DNA of 64,000 nt from Myxococcales bacterium (GTDB lineage Bacteria; Myxococcota_C; UBA6777): NCBI GenBank assembly GCA_020632975.1, contig JACKEL010000008.1, positions 62,001 to 126,000 on the forward strand, in the 5' to 3' direction. A program made the position numbers and the translations under genes. The notes below the pieces were generated by a model, which did not search any database, was not told the DNA's origin, and saw nothing but the letters and a program-made list of their open reading frames with translations. Shown here piece by piece: positions 26,311 to 35,402 of this stretch. The stretch's first letter is position 1, and each line of letters opens with the position of its first letter.

Positions 26311-27646
26311 GTGTCTTCGCCTCCAGCGCCTGATGGATATGTTGAGCTGCTGCTTTGCCCTCTGCGACTGCGTTTACGACTTCTTTTCCGCCGTTTGCAC
26401 AGTCTCCCGAAGCCCACAGCTTGTCGATCGAGGTCTTTCCGTTTCCATCCACGACCACGCGGCCTGAACGATCCACTTCCAAACCATCGACCCCTGCGAA
26501 GAAGTCTCGATATTTGGCCTGACCCGTTGCACGAAAGACGCGATCCACAGGCAAGACAAAGTCGCTATCTTCGATCACTTCGATCCCGCTTTTCCCGCTC
26601 GCATCCGCCGCTTTCAAACGATGGCGCACGCACTTGAGTCCAGTGACCTTGCCACCTTCGCCCAAGATCTCGGTGGGTTGGGCCATATAGACGATCTCCA
26701 CCGTGCCTTTGCTCAAAGCAAGGTCGATCTCGTGATCGTAAGCGCCCATGTCTTCGCGTCCACGGCGGTACACCATATAAACTTTTTCAGCACCAAGGCT
26801 TGCGGACTGCGAGACCGCATCGATCGCCGTGTTTCCACCGCCGATGACAGCGACACGTTGGCCTTTGAGAGAGACTTGGTCGATTGATTGATGTTTGAGG
26901 GTATCAATAAAGACCAAGGCATCTTCGTAACCAGCGAGATCTTCGCCAGGCATCCCCAAGGTGGGAATCGAACCAAGGCCCACACCAATAAAGACGGCGT
27001 CATAATCAGCCAACAGCTCGCTCATGCTGACATCTTGGCCGATACGCGTATTGGTGCGAACGGAAAAGCCGATGGATTGGACCCAATCGACTTCTTTCAA
27101 GCTGGTTTCGATATCGAGTTTGTAATCAGCGATCCCATAGGTGTTGAGACCACCAAGGCGCGCTTGGGCTTCGAAGACCACGGCTTCGTGGCCCAAGAGC
27201 GTCAACTCATGCGCACATGCGAGACCAGCGGGACCACCACCAACGATGGCCACTTTTTTGCCCGTCGCTTCGCCAGCTTGGAACAACTGGGTGCCTTCCA
27301 TCACAAAAGGATCGGTGGCATAGCGTTGCAATCGACCGATCTTGATGGGTTTGTCGTGAAGATCGTTGAGGACGCACGCCCCCTCACAAAGAACTTCTGT
27401 GGGGCAGACGCGTGCGCAAGATGCGCCTAGGATATTGGCTTCAAGGATCGTTTTGGCCGAACCTTTGAGGTTTTCCGAAGCGATCTTCTTAATAAACTTG
27501 GGGACATCGATATGTGTAGGACAGGCACGCGTGCAAGGAGCGTCGTAGCAAAAGAGACATCGGTTGGCCTCTGCCAACGCTTCATTGCGGCTCAGAGCAG
27601 GCTTGAGTTCACCGAGTTTATAAGACGATGCAGAATGTTCACTCAT
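26303..27646 (-). CDS. preT: NAD-dependent dihydropyrimidine dehydrogenase subunit PreT
   Basis: 447 residues from the ATG after AGAGG; a longer frame exists upstream but lacks a site. The N-terminal Cys-rich helical domain (NRCLFCYDAPCTRACPTHID, ASCARVCPTEVLCEGAC) binds two [4Fe-4S] clusters, as in the GltD/DPD family. An FAD Rossmann motif VAIVGGGPAGLACAHEL (~130) and an NAD(P)H motif VAVIGGGNTAIDAV (~270) follow, then GDCANGGKEVVNAVAEGK. It passes electrons from NADH through flavin and clusters to PreA. It lies 41 bases after hydA and overlaps preA. Confidence 0.95.
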   Translation of the reverse strand: MSEHSASSYKLGELKPALSRNEALAEANRCLFCYDAPCTRACPTHIDVPKFIKKIASENLKGSAKTILEANILGASCARVCPTEVLCEGACVLNDLHDKPIKIGRLQRYATDPFVMEGTQLFQAGEATGKKVAIVGGGPAGLACAHELTLLGHEAVVFEAQARLGGLNTYGIADYKLDIETSLKEVDWVQSIGFSVRTNTRIGQDVSMSELLADYDAVFIGVGLGSIPTLGMPGEDLAGYEDALVFIDTLKHQSIDQVSLKGQRVAVIGGGNTAIDAVSQSASLGAEKVYMVYRRGREDMGAYDHEIDLALSKGTVEIVYMAQPTEILGEGGKVTGLKCVRHRLKAADASGKSGIEVIEDSDFVLPVDRVFRATGQAKYRDFFAGVDGLEVDRSGRVVVDGNGKTSIDKLWASGDCANGGKEVVNAVAEGKAAAQHIHQALEAKTHG

Positions 27647-27687
27647 ACTTTTTCCTCTCGTCGGACGCGGGTGGTGCGGGTTGGTGA

Positions 27688-29070
27688 TCAAAAGTGATTG
27701 GGTTCGCGTTTCAAGAAACGTCCGCGCCCAACGGTGCCCACAAACTCGCCATCACGTGCAGCGATCTCGCCGCGGACAGTAACGACATGGGGACGACCGC
27801 TGATCTTCCAGCCCTCAAAAGCGCTGTAATCGACGTTCATGAGTTGGGTTTCGCTCGACAAGGTGCGTTCGAAGTTCGGGTCATACACGACGAGGTCGGC
27901 ATCTGCGCCAAGTTGGATGGTTCCTTTGCGGGGATACAAACCAAAGATCTTGGCAGCTTGGGTGCTTGCGGAGTCAACGAAGCGATGCAGGTCGATCTTT
28001 CCAGCCTTGACACCGTACGTGTAAAGCAAGTTCACGCGATCTTCGAGTGCGGGGATACCATTGGGGATCTTGGTAAAATCCGATTGTCCCATGGGTTTTT
28101 GACCATTGAAGTCAAAGGGAGCGTGGTCTGTGGCCACGGTGCTGACGAGCTGATGACGAATCGCACTCCAAAGGATATCTTGGTTACGTTTGTCACGTAG
28201 GGGCGGCGACATCACGTACTTTGCGCCTTCAAAGTCGGGCAGCTCTGCATACGTTTTGTCGAGGAGGAGGTACTGGATCAAGGTCTCGACCCAGACGTTG
28301 ACACCGCGATATTTGGCGCGTGCAGCGACATCAAGCGCTTCATCGCAGCTCAAATGCACGATATAGACGTGGGCATCGTGGATCTCTGCAAAAGTGGTCA
28401 AGTGGTGCGTCCCTTCGGCTTCTACGCGGGGGGGACGGCTGTGATAATGCCACTCAGGACCGACTTTGCCTTGGGCCATGAGTTCTTTTTGCAGCTCTGC
28501 GACGATGACTTCGTTTTCGCAGTGCGCGGTGGTGATGATACCCATCGACTTGGCGAGTTTGAGGGTGTTGTAGAGTTCTTCATCATCGACGCCAAAGGCC
28601 CCTTTGTAGGCCAAAAACACCTTGAAAGAAGAAACACCACCGCTCACGATCTCGCGGAGTTGGCTTTCGACGAGGCTGTCGTAACGCGTGACGGCCATGT
28701 GGTAGGTGTAATCGCAAGCGGACTTGCCTTCACTTTGCGCGTTCCAAGTCTCCCATGCCGCGAGGGGTTCATCACCACGCATGGGGATACAAAAGTCGAT
28801 AAACGTGGTGGTTCCACCCACCAAAGCAGCCTGACTTGCCGTGGTATAGGTATCTTTGGCAAAGGTGCCCATAAAAGGCAGGTAGATATGGGTGTGTGGA
28901 TCAATAAATCCTGGGAAGACGTATTTGCCCGTTGCATCGACGACTGTGGCGTCAGGAGGGGGCGTGATATCTTTTTCAATCCGCGTGATGGTTTCGCCTT
29001 CGCAGTAAATGTCTGCAACATACCGCTCGCTCGCGGTAACAATCTCGCCATTTTTGATCAAAAGGCTCAT
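27688..29070 (-). CDS. hydA: dihydropyrimidinase (D-hydantoinase family)
   Basis: 460 residues, the normal length for the family. The metal site is formed by FPGFIDPHTHIYLPF, the carboxylated Lys in SSFKVFLAYKG (~150), HCENE (~185), HLSCDEALDV (~240) and Asp in VATDHAPFDFNGQKP (~315). It hydrolyses 5,6-dihydrouracil or dihydrothymine to N-carbamoyl-beta-alanine or its 2-methyl analogue, the second step after PreTA. GGAGGGTGAC precedes the ATG. It is the middle gene of the operon. Phenylhydantoinase or allantoinase are alternatives by family, but the neighbours favour dihydropyrimidinase. Confidence 0.94.
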   Translation of the reverse strand: MSLLIKNGEIVTASERYVADIYCEGETITRIEKDITPPPDATVVDATGKYVFPGFIDPHTHIYLPFMGTFAKDTYTTASQAALVGGTTTFIDFCIPMRGDEPLAAWETWNAQSEGKSACDYTYHMAVTRYDSLVESQLREIVSGGVSSFKVFLAYKGAFGVDDEELYNTLKLAKSMGIITTAHCENEVIVAELQKELMAQGKVGPEWHYHSRPPRVEAEGTHHLTTFAEIHDAHVYIVHLSCDEALDVAARAKYRGVNVWVETLIQYLLLDKTYAELPDFEGAKYVMSPPLRDKRNQDILWSAIRHQLVSTVATDHAPFDFNGQKPMGQSDFTKIPNGIPALEDRVNLLYTYGVKAGKIDLHRFVDSASTQAAKIFGLYPRKGTIQLGADADLVVYDPNFERTLSSETQLMNVDYSAFEGWKISGRPHVVTVRGEIAARDGEFVGTVGRGRFLKREPNHF

Positions 29071-29191
29071 AAAACGTCACCCTCCAAACGTTGGAAAGAA
29101 GGCCTTTTCGCCCTCCGTTTTCAATTTAACTTTGTACTTCGGCAAAAAAACGGAAACATCCACCTTGCCACACATTCCAAGTGGCTGCAAG
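29071..29191. other. gap between the NCS1 permease gene and hydA
   Basis: 121 bases. It carries the ribosome binding site of hydA near its left end. An internal promoter is possible; none is clear. Confidence 0.2.
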
Positions 29192-30964
29192 TCACGCTTG
29201 CTGCGGCTTGTGGAGGATCTTCATCAAGAGGAGGTATGTCACAAAACTAAAGAAAAAGCCTGTAAACCAGCCTGTATCGTAGAGGATCTTGAGCGAAGGC
29301 ACCCAAAGTCCGACAAGAACGAGGCAGATGCCCAAAAAGAGGGAGATCAGTGCGCTAGGATTAAAACCTGCCACATAAGCGTATCGACCGTCTTTTTTGT
29401 ACAGTTCGTCAAGCGCGAGTTCTTTTTTGCGCAAGAAGAAATAATCCGCGAGCAAGATCGCGATAACGGGCCCCAACATCGCTCCATACGTGAGCAAAAA
29501 GCCCACGATCACACCCAAGAGTTTCCAAGGCATGATCACAATCCCCAAGATACCAGCGAGTATACCGCCCGTGCGGAAGCTGATCTTTTGGGGCCAGAGG
29601 TTCGCAAAAGAGTTGGCGGGTGAGATCACATTGGCCGCGATATTGGTCGAAAGCGTCGCCAAAAGGATCGCAAACTGCGAAAGGATCAACAACGCGGGTT
29701 TGTCTTCGAGGCGTGCCAACAAACGCACAGGGTCCCAAGGTGCGTCGGTTGCGATCAAGATATCGTCGAAGATCAAGATCGCTGCGCAAGTCACGGCGAC
29801 ACCAATAAAAGAGTACAACACCATCGTGGTAGGTAGTCCGAGAAACTGCCCTGCGATCTGGTCTTTTTGCGAAGTGGCATAGCGCGTAATATCGGGGATA
29901 TTGAGCGCCAAGGTCGCCCAAAAAGCCACCATCGCGGTTAACCAAAACAGATACGAAGAGATCGGTGTGCTGGTCCTTTTGGCGGGAAGCGCTTTGGCAA
30001 CAGGGATCGTCAACACAGAACTGATGTGTTTTTTGTCTGTCCCTTGAAACTGAATCCCTAGAGAGACCGCCCCTTTGGACTGCGCCGCGGAGAAAGACAA
30101 ACGCGCACCCGAAAATGGCACAAAGGCCGCTTTTTTGAGATCCGCTTGCCAGTCTTTTCCAAGGGCTTCTTGGGTCAGCAGCTTGGCGCGGTAGGCTTTC
30201 GCACGAACCTTGCCATCTTTGCCTTTGAGCAAACGAAGCTGCGCAAAGGTGGAACCGCCCTTGTCTTGGACAAAAGCAACACTTGTTTCGTTGAACTCAT
30301 ACGAAGAAGACAGAACCTTGCCCAGTCCGCCACCGTTAGAGATTCCCCAGTACAACATCCCTAGACCCATGATGATCAAGAGCGGTGCAGCGAGAGTTTC
30401 GAGCCACTTGATGCTTTCTGTTCCTTTCCAAACAAAAAACATCTGGATCGCCCAAAATACCATAAACCCGATAAATTGAGCGTTCCATGACTGGTTCCAA
30501 GCAGGTTTCCCTACAATGACCGCCAAGATCGCGACCATCGCCAGTCCTCCGAGCCACGTCTGAATCCCAAACCAACCACATGCCACGATAGCCCGCAACA
30601 AACTGGGGATATGGATGCCATTGTAGCCAAAAGAAGCCCGCCCAAGCACGGGGAAAGGGATACCAAACTTGGTTCCTGCATGACCGTTAAAGACCATAGG
30701 GACGGCCACGATCAGGTTCCCCAACAAGATCATCATCAGGGCTTCTTTCCAAGAAAGACCGCCCACGATCATGCTCGACGCCAACATATACGTTGGAACA
30801 CAAACGGCCATCCCAACCCACAAAGAAGCGATATGCCAAAGATTCCAAGAACGCTCGGCAAAAGGCGTGGGGAGAAGATCTTCGTTGCTTAGAGCAGGAT
30901 CAAGGTCCGAAGTATGGGTAAGTTCGACAAGTCCGCGTTCAGCGTGTAGCTCGGCCACAAGCAA
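29192..30964 (-). CDS. NCS1-family nucleobase/hydantoin permease with an inserted soluble domain
   Basis: 590 residues, about 100 more than usual NCS1 permeases. N-terminal signature: PFAERSWNLWHIASLWVGMA, followed by VPMVFNGHAGTKFGIPFPVL, SFGYNGIHIPSLLRAIVACG and WFGIQTW, typical of allantoin, uracil and hydantoin carriers. About twelve transmembrane helices (NIPDITRYATSQKD, NIAANVISPANSFANLWP). Between ~222 and ~330 a charged, beta-rich segment (FAQLRLLKGKDGKVRAK, SLGIQFQGTDKKHISS) interrupts the helices. The start is TTG after AGAGGGG. In this operon it probably imports uracil, thymine or dihydropyrimidines across the inner membrane. The insertion is the unusual point. Confidence 0.9.
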   Translation of the reverse strand: MLVAELHAERGLVELTHTSDLDPALSNEDLLPTPFAERSWNLWHIASLWVGMAVCVPTYMLASSMIVGGLSWKEALMMILLGNLIVAVPMVFNGHAGTKFGIPFPVLGRASFGYNGIHIPSLLRAIVACGWFGIQTWLGGLAMVAILAVIVGKPAWNQSWNAQFIGFMVFWAIQMFFVWKGTESIKWLETLAAPLLIIMGLGMLYWGISNGGGLGKVLSSSYEFNETSVAFVQDKGGSTFAQLRLLKGKDGKVRAKAYRAKLLTQEALGKDWQADLKKAAFVPFSGARLSFSAAQSKGAVSLGIQFQGTDKKHISSVLTIPVAKALPAKRTSTPISSYLFWLTAMVAFWATLALNIPDITRYATSQKDQIAGQFLGLPTTMVLYSFIGVAVTCAAILIFDDILIATDAPWDPVRLLARLEDKPALLILSQFAILLATLSTNIAANVISPANSFANLWPQKISFRTGGILAGILGIVIMPWKLLGVIVGFLLTYGAMLGPVIAILLADYFFLRKKELALDELYKKDGRYAYVAGFNPSALISLFLGICLVLVGLWVPSLKILYDTGWFTGFFFSFVTYLLLMKILHKPQQA

Positions 30965-31037
30965 CCCCTCTGCTTGGTTAGTGGTAGGCGAAAGATAGGC
31001 GTGTTGGGTAGAGGAACGAAAACAAGCTCACAGACCG

Positions 31038-32357
31038 TTAATCTTCGACGAATTGGTCAGTGATATCGAGACCGCGATCGATGATCTCGAAAGACTCGCG
31101 GATCTGTTCTTCTGTGATGCAAAGCGGTGGGTTACACATAAAGCTTCCCCAACGCATAAACGTGAAAAGACCCTCTTCATTGAAGAACTTTGCAAGCGCT
31201 TGCATCGCGGGGCTGGTGCCATTGAATGGCGCCATGGGTTCACCCGCACGGTTCTTTTGCAGGTCCATCATCCCAAAAAGACCGATACATCGGCCTTCTT
31301 TGGCAGAGGGGTGTTTAGCGATCATACGGTCCATCTCGGAACGCATGACGCGCTCCATACGCACGACATTTTCCAAGATGCCTTCTTCTTCGAAAACTTC
31401 GATCACGGTGAGCGCTGTTTCCAAAAGGAAGGGGTGCGCGTTGTAAGTCAAACCGCCCCAAAAGACATGATCTTGGAAGTGTTTTGCGATGGGATCACGA
31501 ACAGCCATACAACCGAGAGGTGCGTAAGAACTGGTCAGACCTTTTGCCATGGTCACGATATCAGGGACGATCCCACCGTGTTCAAACGCAAAGAGGCGTC
31601 CTGTACGTCCCCACCCTGCCATGACTTCGTCGCAAACCAACAAGATACCGTACTTTTGCAACAGTTCATGCAGGCCTTTGAGGTAGCCTTCAGGTGGAGG
31701 CAAGATCCCGTTGGTGCCTGTGACGGTCTCGATAAACATCGCAGCGATGGTATGGGAGCCTTCGTAGGTGATCACTTCTTCGAGATACTTGAGGTTTTCG
31801 CTGGTGATCTCCGCCTCAGTTTTTCCGAAGGAATAGTTGTAGGGACGGGGGTCCATCACGTGAACCACGCCAGGCATCCCAGGCTCGTTGGGCCAACGAC
31901 GGGGATCACCACTCATCTGCATGGTCGCGTTGGTTCCGCCATGATAGCTGCGATAACGACAGAGGATCTTTTGACGCCCTGTGTAGAAACGTGCCGCACG
32001 CACAGCGTTTTCGTTGGCGTCCGCTCCACCGAGCGTAAAGAAGAAGGTATTGAGATCGCCAGGCATCAACGACGCCAGCTTTGCACCAAGACGTGCACGC
32101 GGTTCTGTCGCAGTACCCGGATAAACGAAGCCCAGTCGATCCAAAGCAGCCTTCATGCCAGCGATAACTTTGGGGTGACTGTGGCCGATGTTAACGCTCA
32201 TCAACTGGCTATTGAAGTCGATAAAACGCTTTCCATCAGGGGTCCAAAAGTAGATCCCTTCAGCGCGAGCAACGGGCGTGGGGTTCACTTTTTCATTGGC
32301 GGACCAAGAGTACATCGTGTGCTTTTTGCACAACTCGATCATTGTTTGACTGTCCAC
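31038..32357 (-). CDS. class III aminotransferase, probable beta-alanine (3-aminoisobutyrate) aminotransferase
   Basis: 439 residues from a GTG seven bases after AAGGAG, which itself overlaps the dehydrogenase stop. Fold-type I PLP enzyme: substrate-side SVNIGHSHPKVIAGMKAALD, PLP-binding GGADANENAVRAARFYTGRQ and YRSYHGGTNATMQMSGDPRR, Asp in LLVCDEVMAGWGRTGR, and the Schiff-base Lys in IVTMAKGLTSSYAPLGC (~265). In this operon it should transfer the amino group of beta-alanine or 3-aminoisobutyrate to pyruvate or 2-oxoglutarate, giving malonate or methylmalonate semialdehyde for the next enzyme. The precise acceptor cannot be read from sequence. Taurine or other omega-amino acids are alternatives. 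Confidence 0.9.
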   Translation of the reverse strand: MDSQTMIELCKKHTMYSWSANEKVNPTPVARAEGIYFWTPDGKRFIDFNSQLMSVNIGHSHPKVIAGMKAALDRLGFVYPGTATEPRARLGAKLASLMPGDLNTFFFTLGGADANENAVRAARFYTGRQKILCRYRSYHGGTNATMQMSGDPRRWPNEPGMPGVVHVMDPRPYNYSFGKTEAEITSENLKYLEEVITYEGSHTIAAMFIETVTGTNGILPPPEGYLKGLHELLQKYGILLVCDEVMAGWGRTGRLFAFEHGGIVPDIVTMAKGLTSSYAPLGCMAVRDPIAKHFQDHVFWGGLTYNAHPFLLETALTVIEVFEEEGILENVVRMERVMRSEMDRMIAKHPSAKEGRCIGLFGMMDLQKNRAGEPMAPFNGTSPAMQALAKFFNEEGLFTFMRWGSFMCNPPLCITEEQIRESFEIIDRGLDITDQFVED

Positions 32358-32368
32358 GGCCCTACTCC

Positions 32369-33847
32369 TTAGCTCATCCAAGTGGCATCAGGTTGCAATG
32401 CCCATTTTGTCGTGATCTTGCGAGGACGCGTCCAGAAATAGTAGCCGTCGATCCCCGTGATATCGCCATGACCAAACTTGCTGTGCTCCCAACCACCGAA
32501 GGTATAGGGCTCACGAGGAACGGGAACACCGATGTTGATCCCTATCATCCCTGCATTGATACGGCTGGCTGCATAACGAGCCGTCGATCCTGAAGAAGTG
32601 TAGATCGAGCCGCCGTTTCCGTATTCATGGGCGTTTTCGAGCGCCAGCGCTTCATCCAATGTTTTGACGCGAACGATGCTCAAAACGGGTCCAAAGATCT
32701 CGTCCGTGTATGCGGGCATATCGGGGGTCACTTCGAGGATGGTGGGGGCCAACCAGTAGCCTGTCTCAGCATCTTTGACGGTGGCGCCACGGCCATCCAA
32801 AAGCACCTTCGCACCTGCTTTTTCAGCAAGTTCGATGTAACCAGTGATGCGTTTCAGGCTGGCTTCGGTGATGATCGCGCCCATGTCGTAGCCAAGCTTG
32901 AGGTTGCGCGCTTTTTCCACCACTGCATTGATGATGTGATCAACTTTTCCGACCGCAACCATCGCAGAAGCCGCCATGCAGCGTTGGCCCGCACATCCTG
33001 TAAAGGAGCGAACGATATCTGTCGATGCCATCTCGACTTCAGCGTCGGGCACCACGATCAAGTGGTTTTTCGCCCCACCAAGACACAACATACGACGGCC
33101 CGTTTGGGCGCCGCGTGTGTACACGAGTTTCGCAACGCGCGTCGAGCCAACGAAAGCCATCGCTTTGATCTCAGGGTGGTCACACAACGACTCAACGACT
33201 TCTTTGGTGCCGTTGACGACGTTGAAGACACCATCGGGAAGTCCAGCTTCTTTGAAGATGGTCGCCAAGCGGCTAACACCGATGGGTACTTGCTCAGAGG
33301 GTTTCAACACGAAGGTGTTGCCCGCCACCAACGCTTGAGGAAGCATCCACAAAGGCACCATAAAAGGGAAGTTGAAGGGCACGACACCCGCGCACACACC
33401 CAAGGCTTCGTGGTGGGTTTCGCATGTGACACCGCGGCTCACAAAAGAGATCCCACCTGTGGGGATGTTGGGCACCGAACAACCAAACTCTGTACACTCG
33501 ATGCCTTTGGCCACGCTGGCGATCGACTCTTCGTAGGTCTTGCCATTTTCGTGGGAGATCAACCAAGCAAGTTCTTTCAAATCACGTTCCATGATGGCTT
33601 TTGCGCGATACAGGATCTGCGCACGCTCTTTCATGGGCGTCGCTTTCCAAGCGGGGAAAGCTGCTTTGGCCGCTTGGACGGCTGCTTCCACATCTTCTTT
33701 CGCGCTCAAAGCAACGTGTGTCATCACCTTGCCATGTCGCGGATTCAATACTTCAAGTTGGGCACCAGAGGCCGCATCAACCCACTGGCCACCAATCCAA
33801 TTCTTTACATTTTCAACGGTCTGGAAATCGTAACTTGTGATGGACAC
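32369..33847 (-). CDS. mmsA: CoA-acylating (methyl)malonate-semialdehyde dehydrogenase
   Basis: 492 residues, usual for MmsA. NWIGGQWVDAASGAQLEVLN opens the protein. NAD-binding and active site segments are GVVPFNFPFMVPLWMLPQAL, VLKPSEQVP, FVGSTRVAKLVYTRGAQTGR and CLGGAKNHLIV, with the catalytic Cys ~289 in CAGQRCMAASAMV. It lacks the general-base Glu of non-acylating aldehyde dehydrogenases in the expected GGKN-type position, as is normal for MmsA. It converts malonate or methylmalonate semialdehyde to acetyl- or propionyl-CoA with CO2 release, the last step of pyrimidine catabolism. The start is GTG after AGGAGGGT. It is the first gene of the leftward operon. Confidence 0.94.
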   Translation of the reverse strand: MSITSYDFQTVENVKNWIGGQWVDAASGAQLEVLNPRHGKVMTHVALSAKEDVEAAVQAAKAAFPAWKATPMKERAQILYRAKAIMERDLKELAWLISHENGKTYEESIASVAKGIECTEFGCSVPNIPTGGISFVSRGVTCETHHEALGVCAGVVPFNFPFMVPLWMLPQALVAGNTFVLKPSEQVPIGVSRLATIFKEAGLPDGVFNVVNGTKEVVESLCDHPEIKAMAFVGSTRVAKLVYTRGAQTGRRMLCLGGAKNHLIVVPDAEVEMASTDIVRSFTGCAGQRCMAASAMVAVGKVDHIINAVVEKARNLKLGYDMGAIITEASLKRITGYIELAEKAGAKVLLDGRGATVKDAETGYWLAPTILEVTPDMPAYTDEIFGPVLSIVRVKTLDEALALENAHEYGNGGSIYTSSGSTARYAASRINAGMIGINIGVPVPREPYTFGGWEHSKFGHGDITGIDGYYFWTRPRKITTKWALQPDATWMS

Positions 33848-33890
33848 GCCACCCTCCTCTTGCTATGGGAAAAATAAGGTGAAAAGGGGG

Positions 33891-33920
33891 AATATAACGC
33901 GTCTTTTTTCTAAAATGCAA
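33891..33920 (-). promoter_or_regulatory. probable promoter of the pyrimidine catabolism operon
   Basis: Minus strand TTGCAT (33915-33920), 18 bases, TATATT (33891-33896), about 45 bases before the mmsA GTG. No operator palindrome recognised. Confidence 0.4.
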
Positions 33921-33995
33921 GACTCTTGTCGCAAAGAGCTGCATCACATAAAACTGAAAGGAACGACTTCATTCCCCACGACCCAAGGAGGCAGG

Positions 33996-35174
33996 ATGTT
34001 TGCTTGGTTGAAGCGCGCCAAGATGGCATGGGATATCTCACAAGGTCGATTTCACGTTGAACCGCTCACGGATGCCAAAGATCGCGTTGATGCAGCCGCA
34101 GTCATCAATGCGGTTCGAGACAACGAACTGCACCGCTCCACACAATCTTGCAAACCTGAAGAGCTTCCCCTCCATGAAACAGGCGGCCTTTGGCGCGACG
34201 CAGTGCTGCTTTGTCGCGATACACACGAAAACAACCGCGTGATCGGCATCGCGCGGGCGACATGGCTTGGCTTGTTTCCTGGCGGAAAAAAAGATGATCA
34301 TGACTTTAGTATGATCCCCGATGTTCTAAGGGCTCGGTCCTACCTAGCCCATGGCCTTTCGATCTTACCAAGCCACCGCAAAACAGGCGCAAGCGCTGCC
34401 GTGATGCTATGGATGTACCAAGAAGCCCTAAAGATCGGTACTTTGCTTGCAGTTTTGGAAGCAGAGCCAGGTCTTTACCCCACCTATCTTCGTGTTGGAT
34501 ATCGCCCGATAGATCGGGTCCGACCGATGTTTGGGGTTCCCTTTGCGGTGACCATGGCCCTTGTGCTCCATGACATCGACCATATCCGACAACTTCGCTC
34601 CCCGCTCACCAGTATCTACGATCGCGTGTCCCCTCCTCGCGAAGAAACCGCCATCCGATGGTTTCGAGAGTTTCAAGAACAAGGTGGCGTCCAAACGGGG
34701 ATGTCTTTGCTCTCTCCAAGGGAAGATATCGATAGTATCCCGCTGCTTTCAGGGATGAGCGACAGCGGTCGCAAGGCACTTTTGGGCGGCGCAGCCCACA
34801 TCGAATGTGATATCGGACAAGAGATCCTTACAGAAGGCGATGGAGCCAAGTGGATGGCCTTGGTCGAACGCGGACTCTTGGAGGTTTTGGTGGGTGATCG
34901 TGTCGTCGCTCTGCGCAGTGCGGGCGAACTCATCGGCGAGATCGCATTTGTCTTGGATGTCCCTAGGACTGCAACCGTTCGCGTCGCAAGCCCACAAACC
35001 AAGCTCTTGTTGCTTTCTCGAACGGCTGTATCGCGACTCGCTTCCTCAGCCGATCGCGAACTGTTCTGGCAAAACCTCTCGATGATCCTCGCACAAAAAC
35101 TTACCTCGATCTCCAGCGCCCCACCTACCCCCTCACGAAAAGAAGCTCACTCTACCTCACAAAACAACGGATAA
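33996..35174 (+). CDS. GNAT-like acyltransferase fused to a cyclic nucleotide-binding domain
   Basis: 392 residues from the ATG after AAGGAGGCAGG. Residues ~1-190 resemble a GNAT/acyl-homoserine-lactone-synthase-like fold (GRFHVEPLTDAKDRVDAAAV, NRVIGIARATWLG, SYLAHGLSILPSHRKTGASA, AVMLWMYQEALKIGTLLAVL, YPTYLRVGYRPIDRV), close to N-acyl amino acid synthase type. Residues ~249-350 are a Crp-type cyclic nucleotide-binding domain (GQEILTEGDGAKWMALVERG), with a good phosphate cassette GELIGEIAFVLDVPRTATVR. No DNA-binding helix-turn-helix follows, so cAMP (or a similar ligand) would gate acyl transfer. It diverges from the pyrimidine operon. The target is unknown. Confidence 0.78.
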   Translation: MFAWLKRAKMAWDISQGRFHVEPLTDAKDRVDAAAVINAVRDNELHRSTQSCKPEELPLHETGGLWRDAVLLCRDTHENNRVIGIARATWLGLFPGGKKDDHDFSMIPDVLRARSYLAHGLSILPSHRKTGASAAVMLWMYQEALKIGTLLAVLEAEPGLYPTYLRVGYRPIDRVRPMFGVPFAVTMALVLHDIDHIRQLRSPLTSIYDRVSPPREETAIRWFREFQEQGGVQTGMSLLSPREDIDSIPLLSGMSDSGRKALLGGAAHIECDIGQEILTEGDGAKWMALVERGLLEVLVGDRVVALRSAGELIGEIAFVLDVPRTATVRVASPQTKLLLLSRTAVSRLASSADRELFWQNLSMILAQKLTSISSAPPTPSRKEAHSTSQNNG

Positions 35175-35283
35175 TCCGCGCCCTTGAGCGCTCCACTCTT
35201 TCGTGACCTTCAACGCCCTACCCTTTTCCATAAGACCATCGCTTTTTAGCTCCCTCCAAAAAGAGAAGGGAAAGATCGACCTT

Positions 35284-35372
35284 GAATCACCGAGCAAGGG
35301 GGAATCATCGAGCAAGGGGGATCGAGTAAGGGAGAATCATCGAACAAGGGGGAATCATCGAGCAAGGGAGGG
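35284..35372. repeat. short tandem repeat block
   Basis: About five degenerate copies of a unit like GAATCATCGAGCAAGGGGG in the 228-base gap after the GNAT-cNMP gene. No gene is seen. The units are too short and unspaced to be a CRISPR. It may be a slippage array near the 3' end of the DUF1501 gene. Confidence 0.7.
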
Positions 35373-35402
35373 AGAGGAGAAGGGTTGCGAAGCGTGGGGG
35401 GA

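Noticed and set aside
31053..33877. Long plus-strand open frames (~440 and ~416 codons) opposite the aminotransferase and mmsA genes
   Set aside because: These are antisense shadows created by codon bias; the minus-strand proteins carry full catalytic motifs.
35284..35372. Tandem repeat as a possible CRISPR array
   Set aside because: Units abut with no unique spacers of 25-40 bases, and no cas genes are seen.
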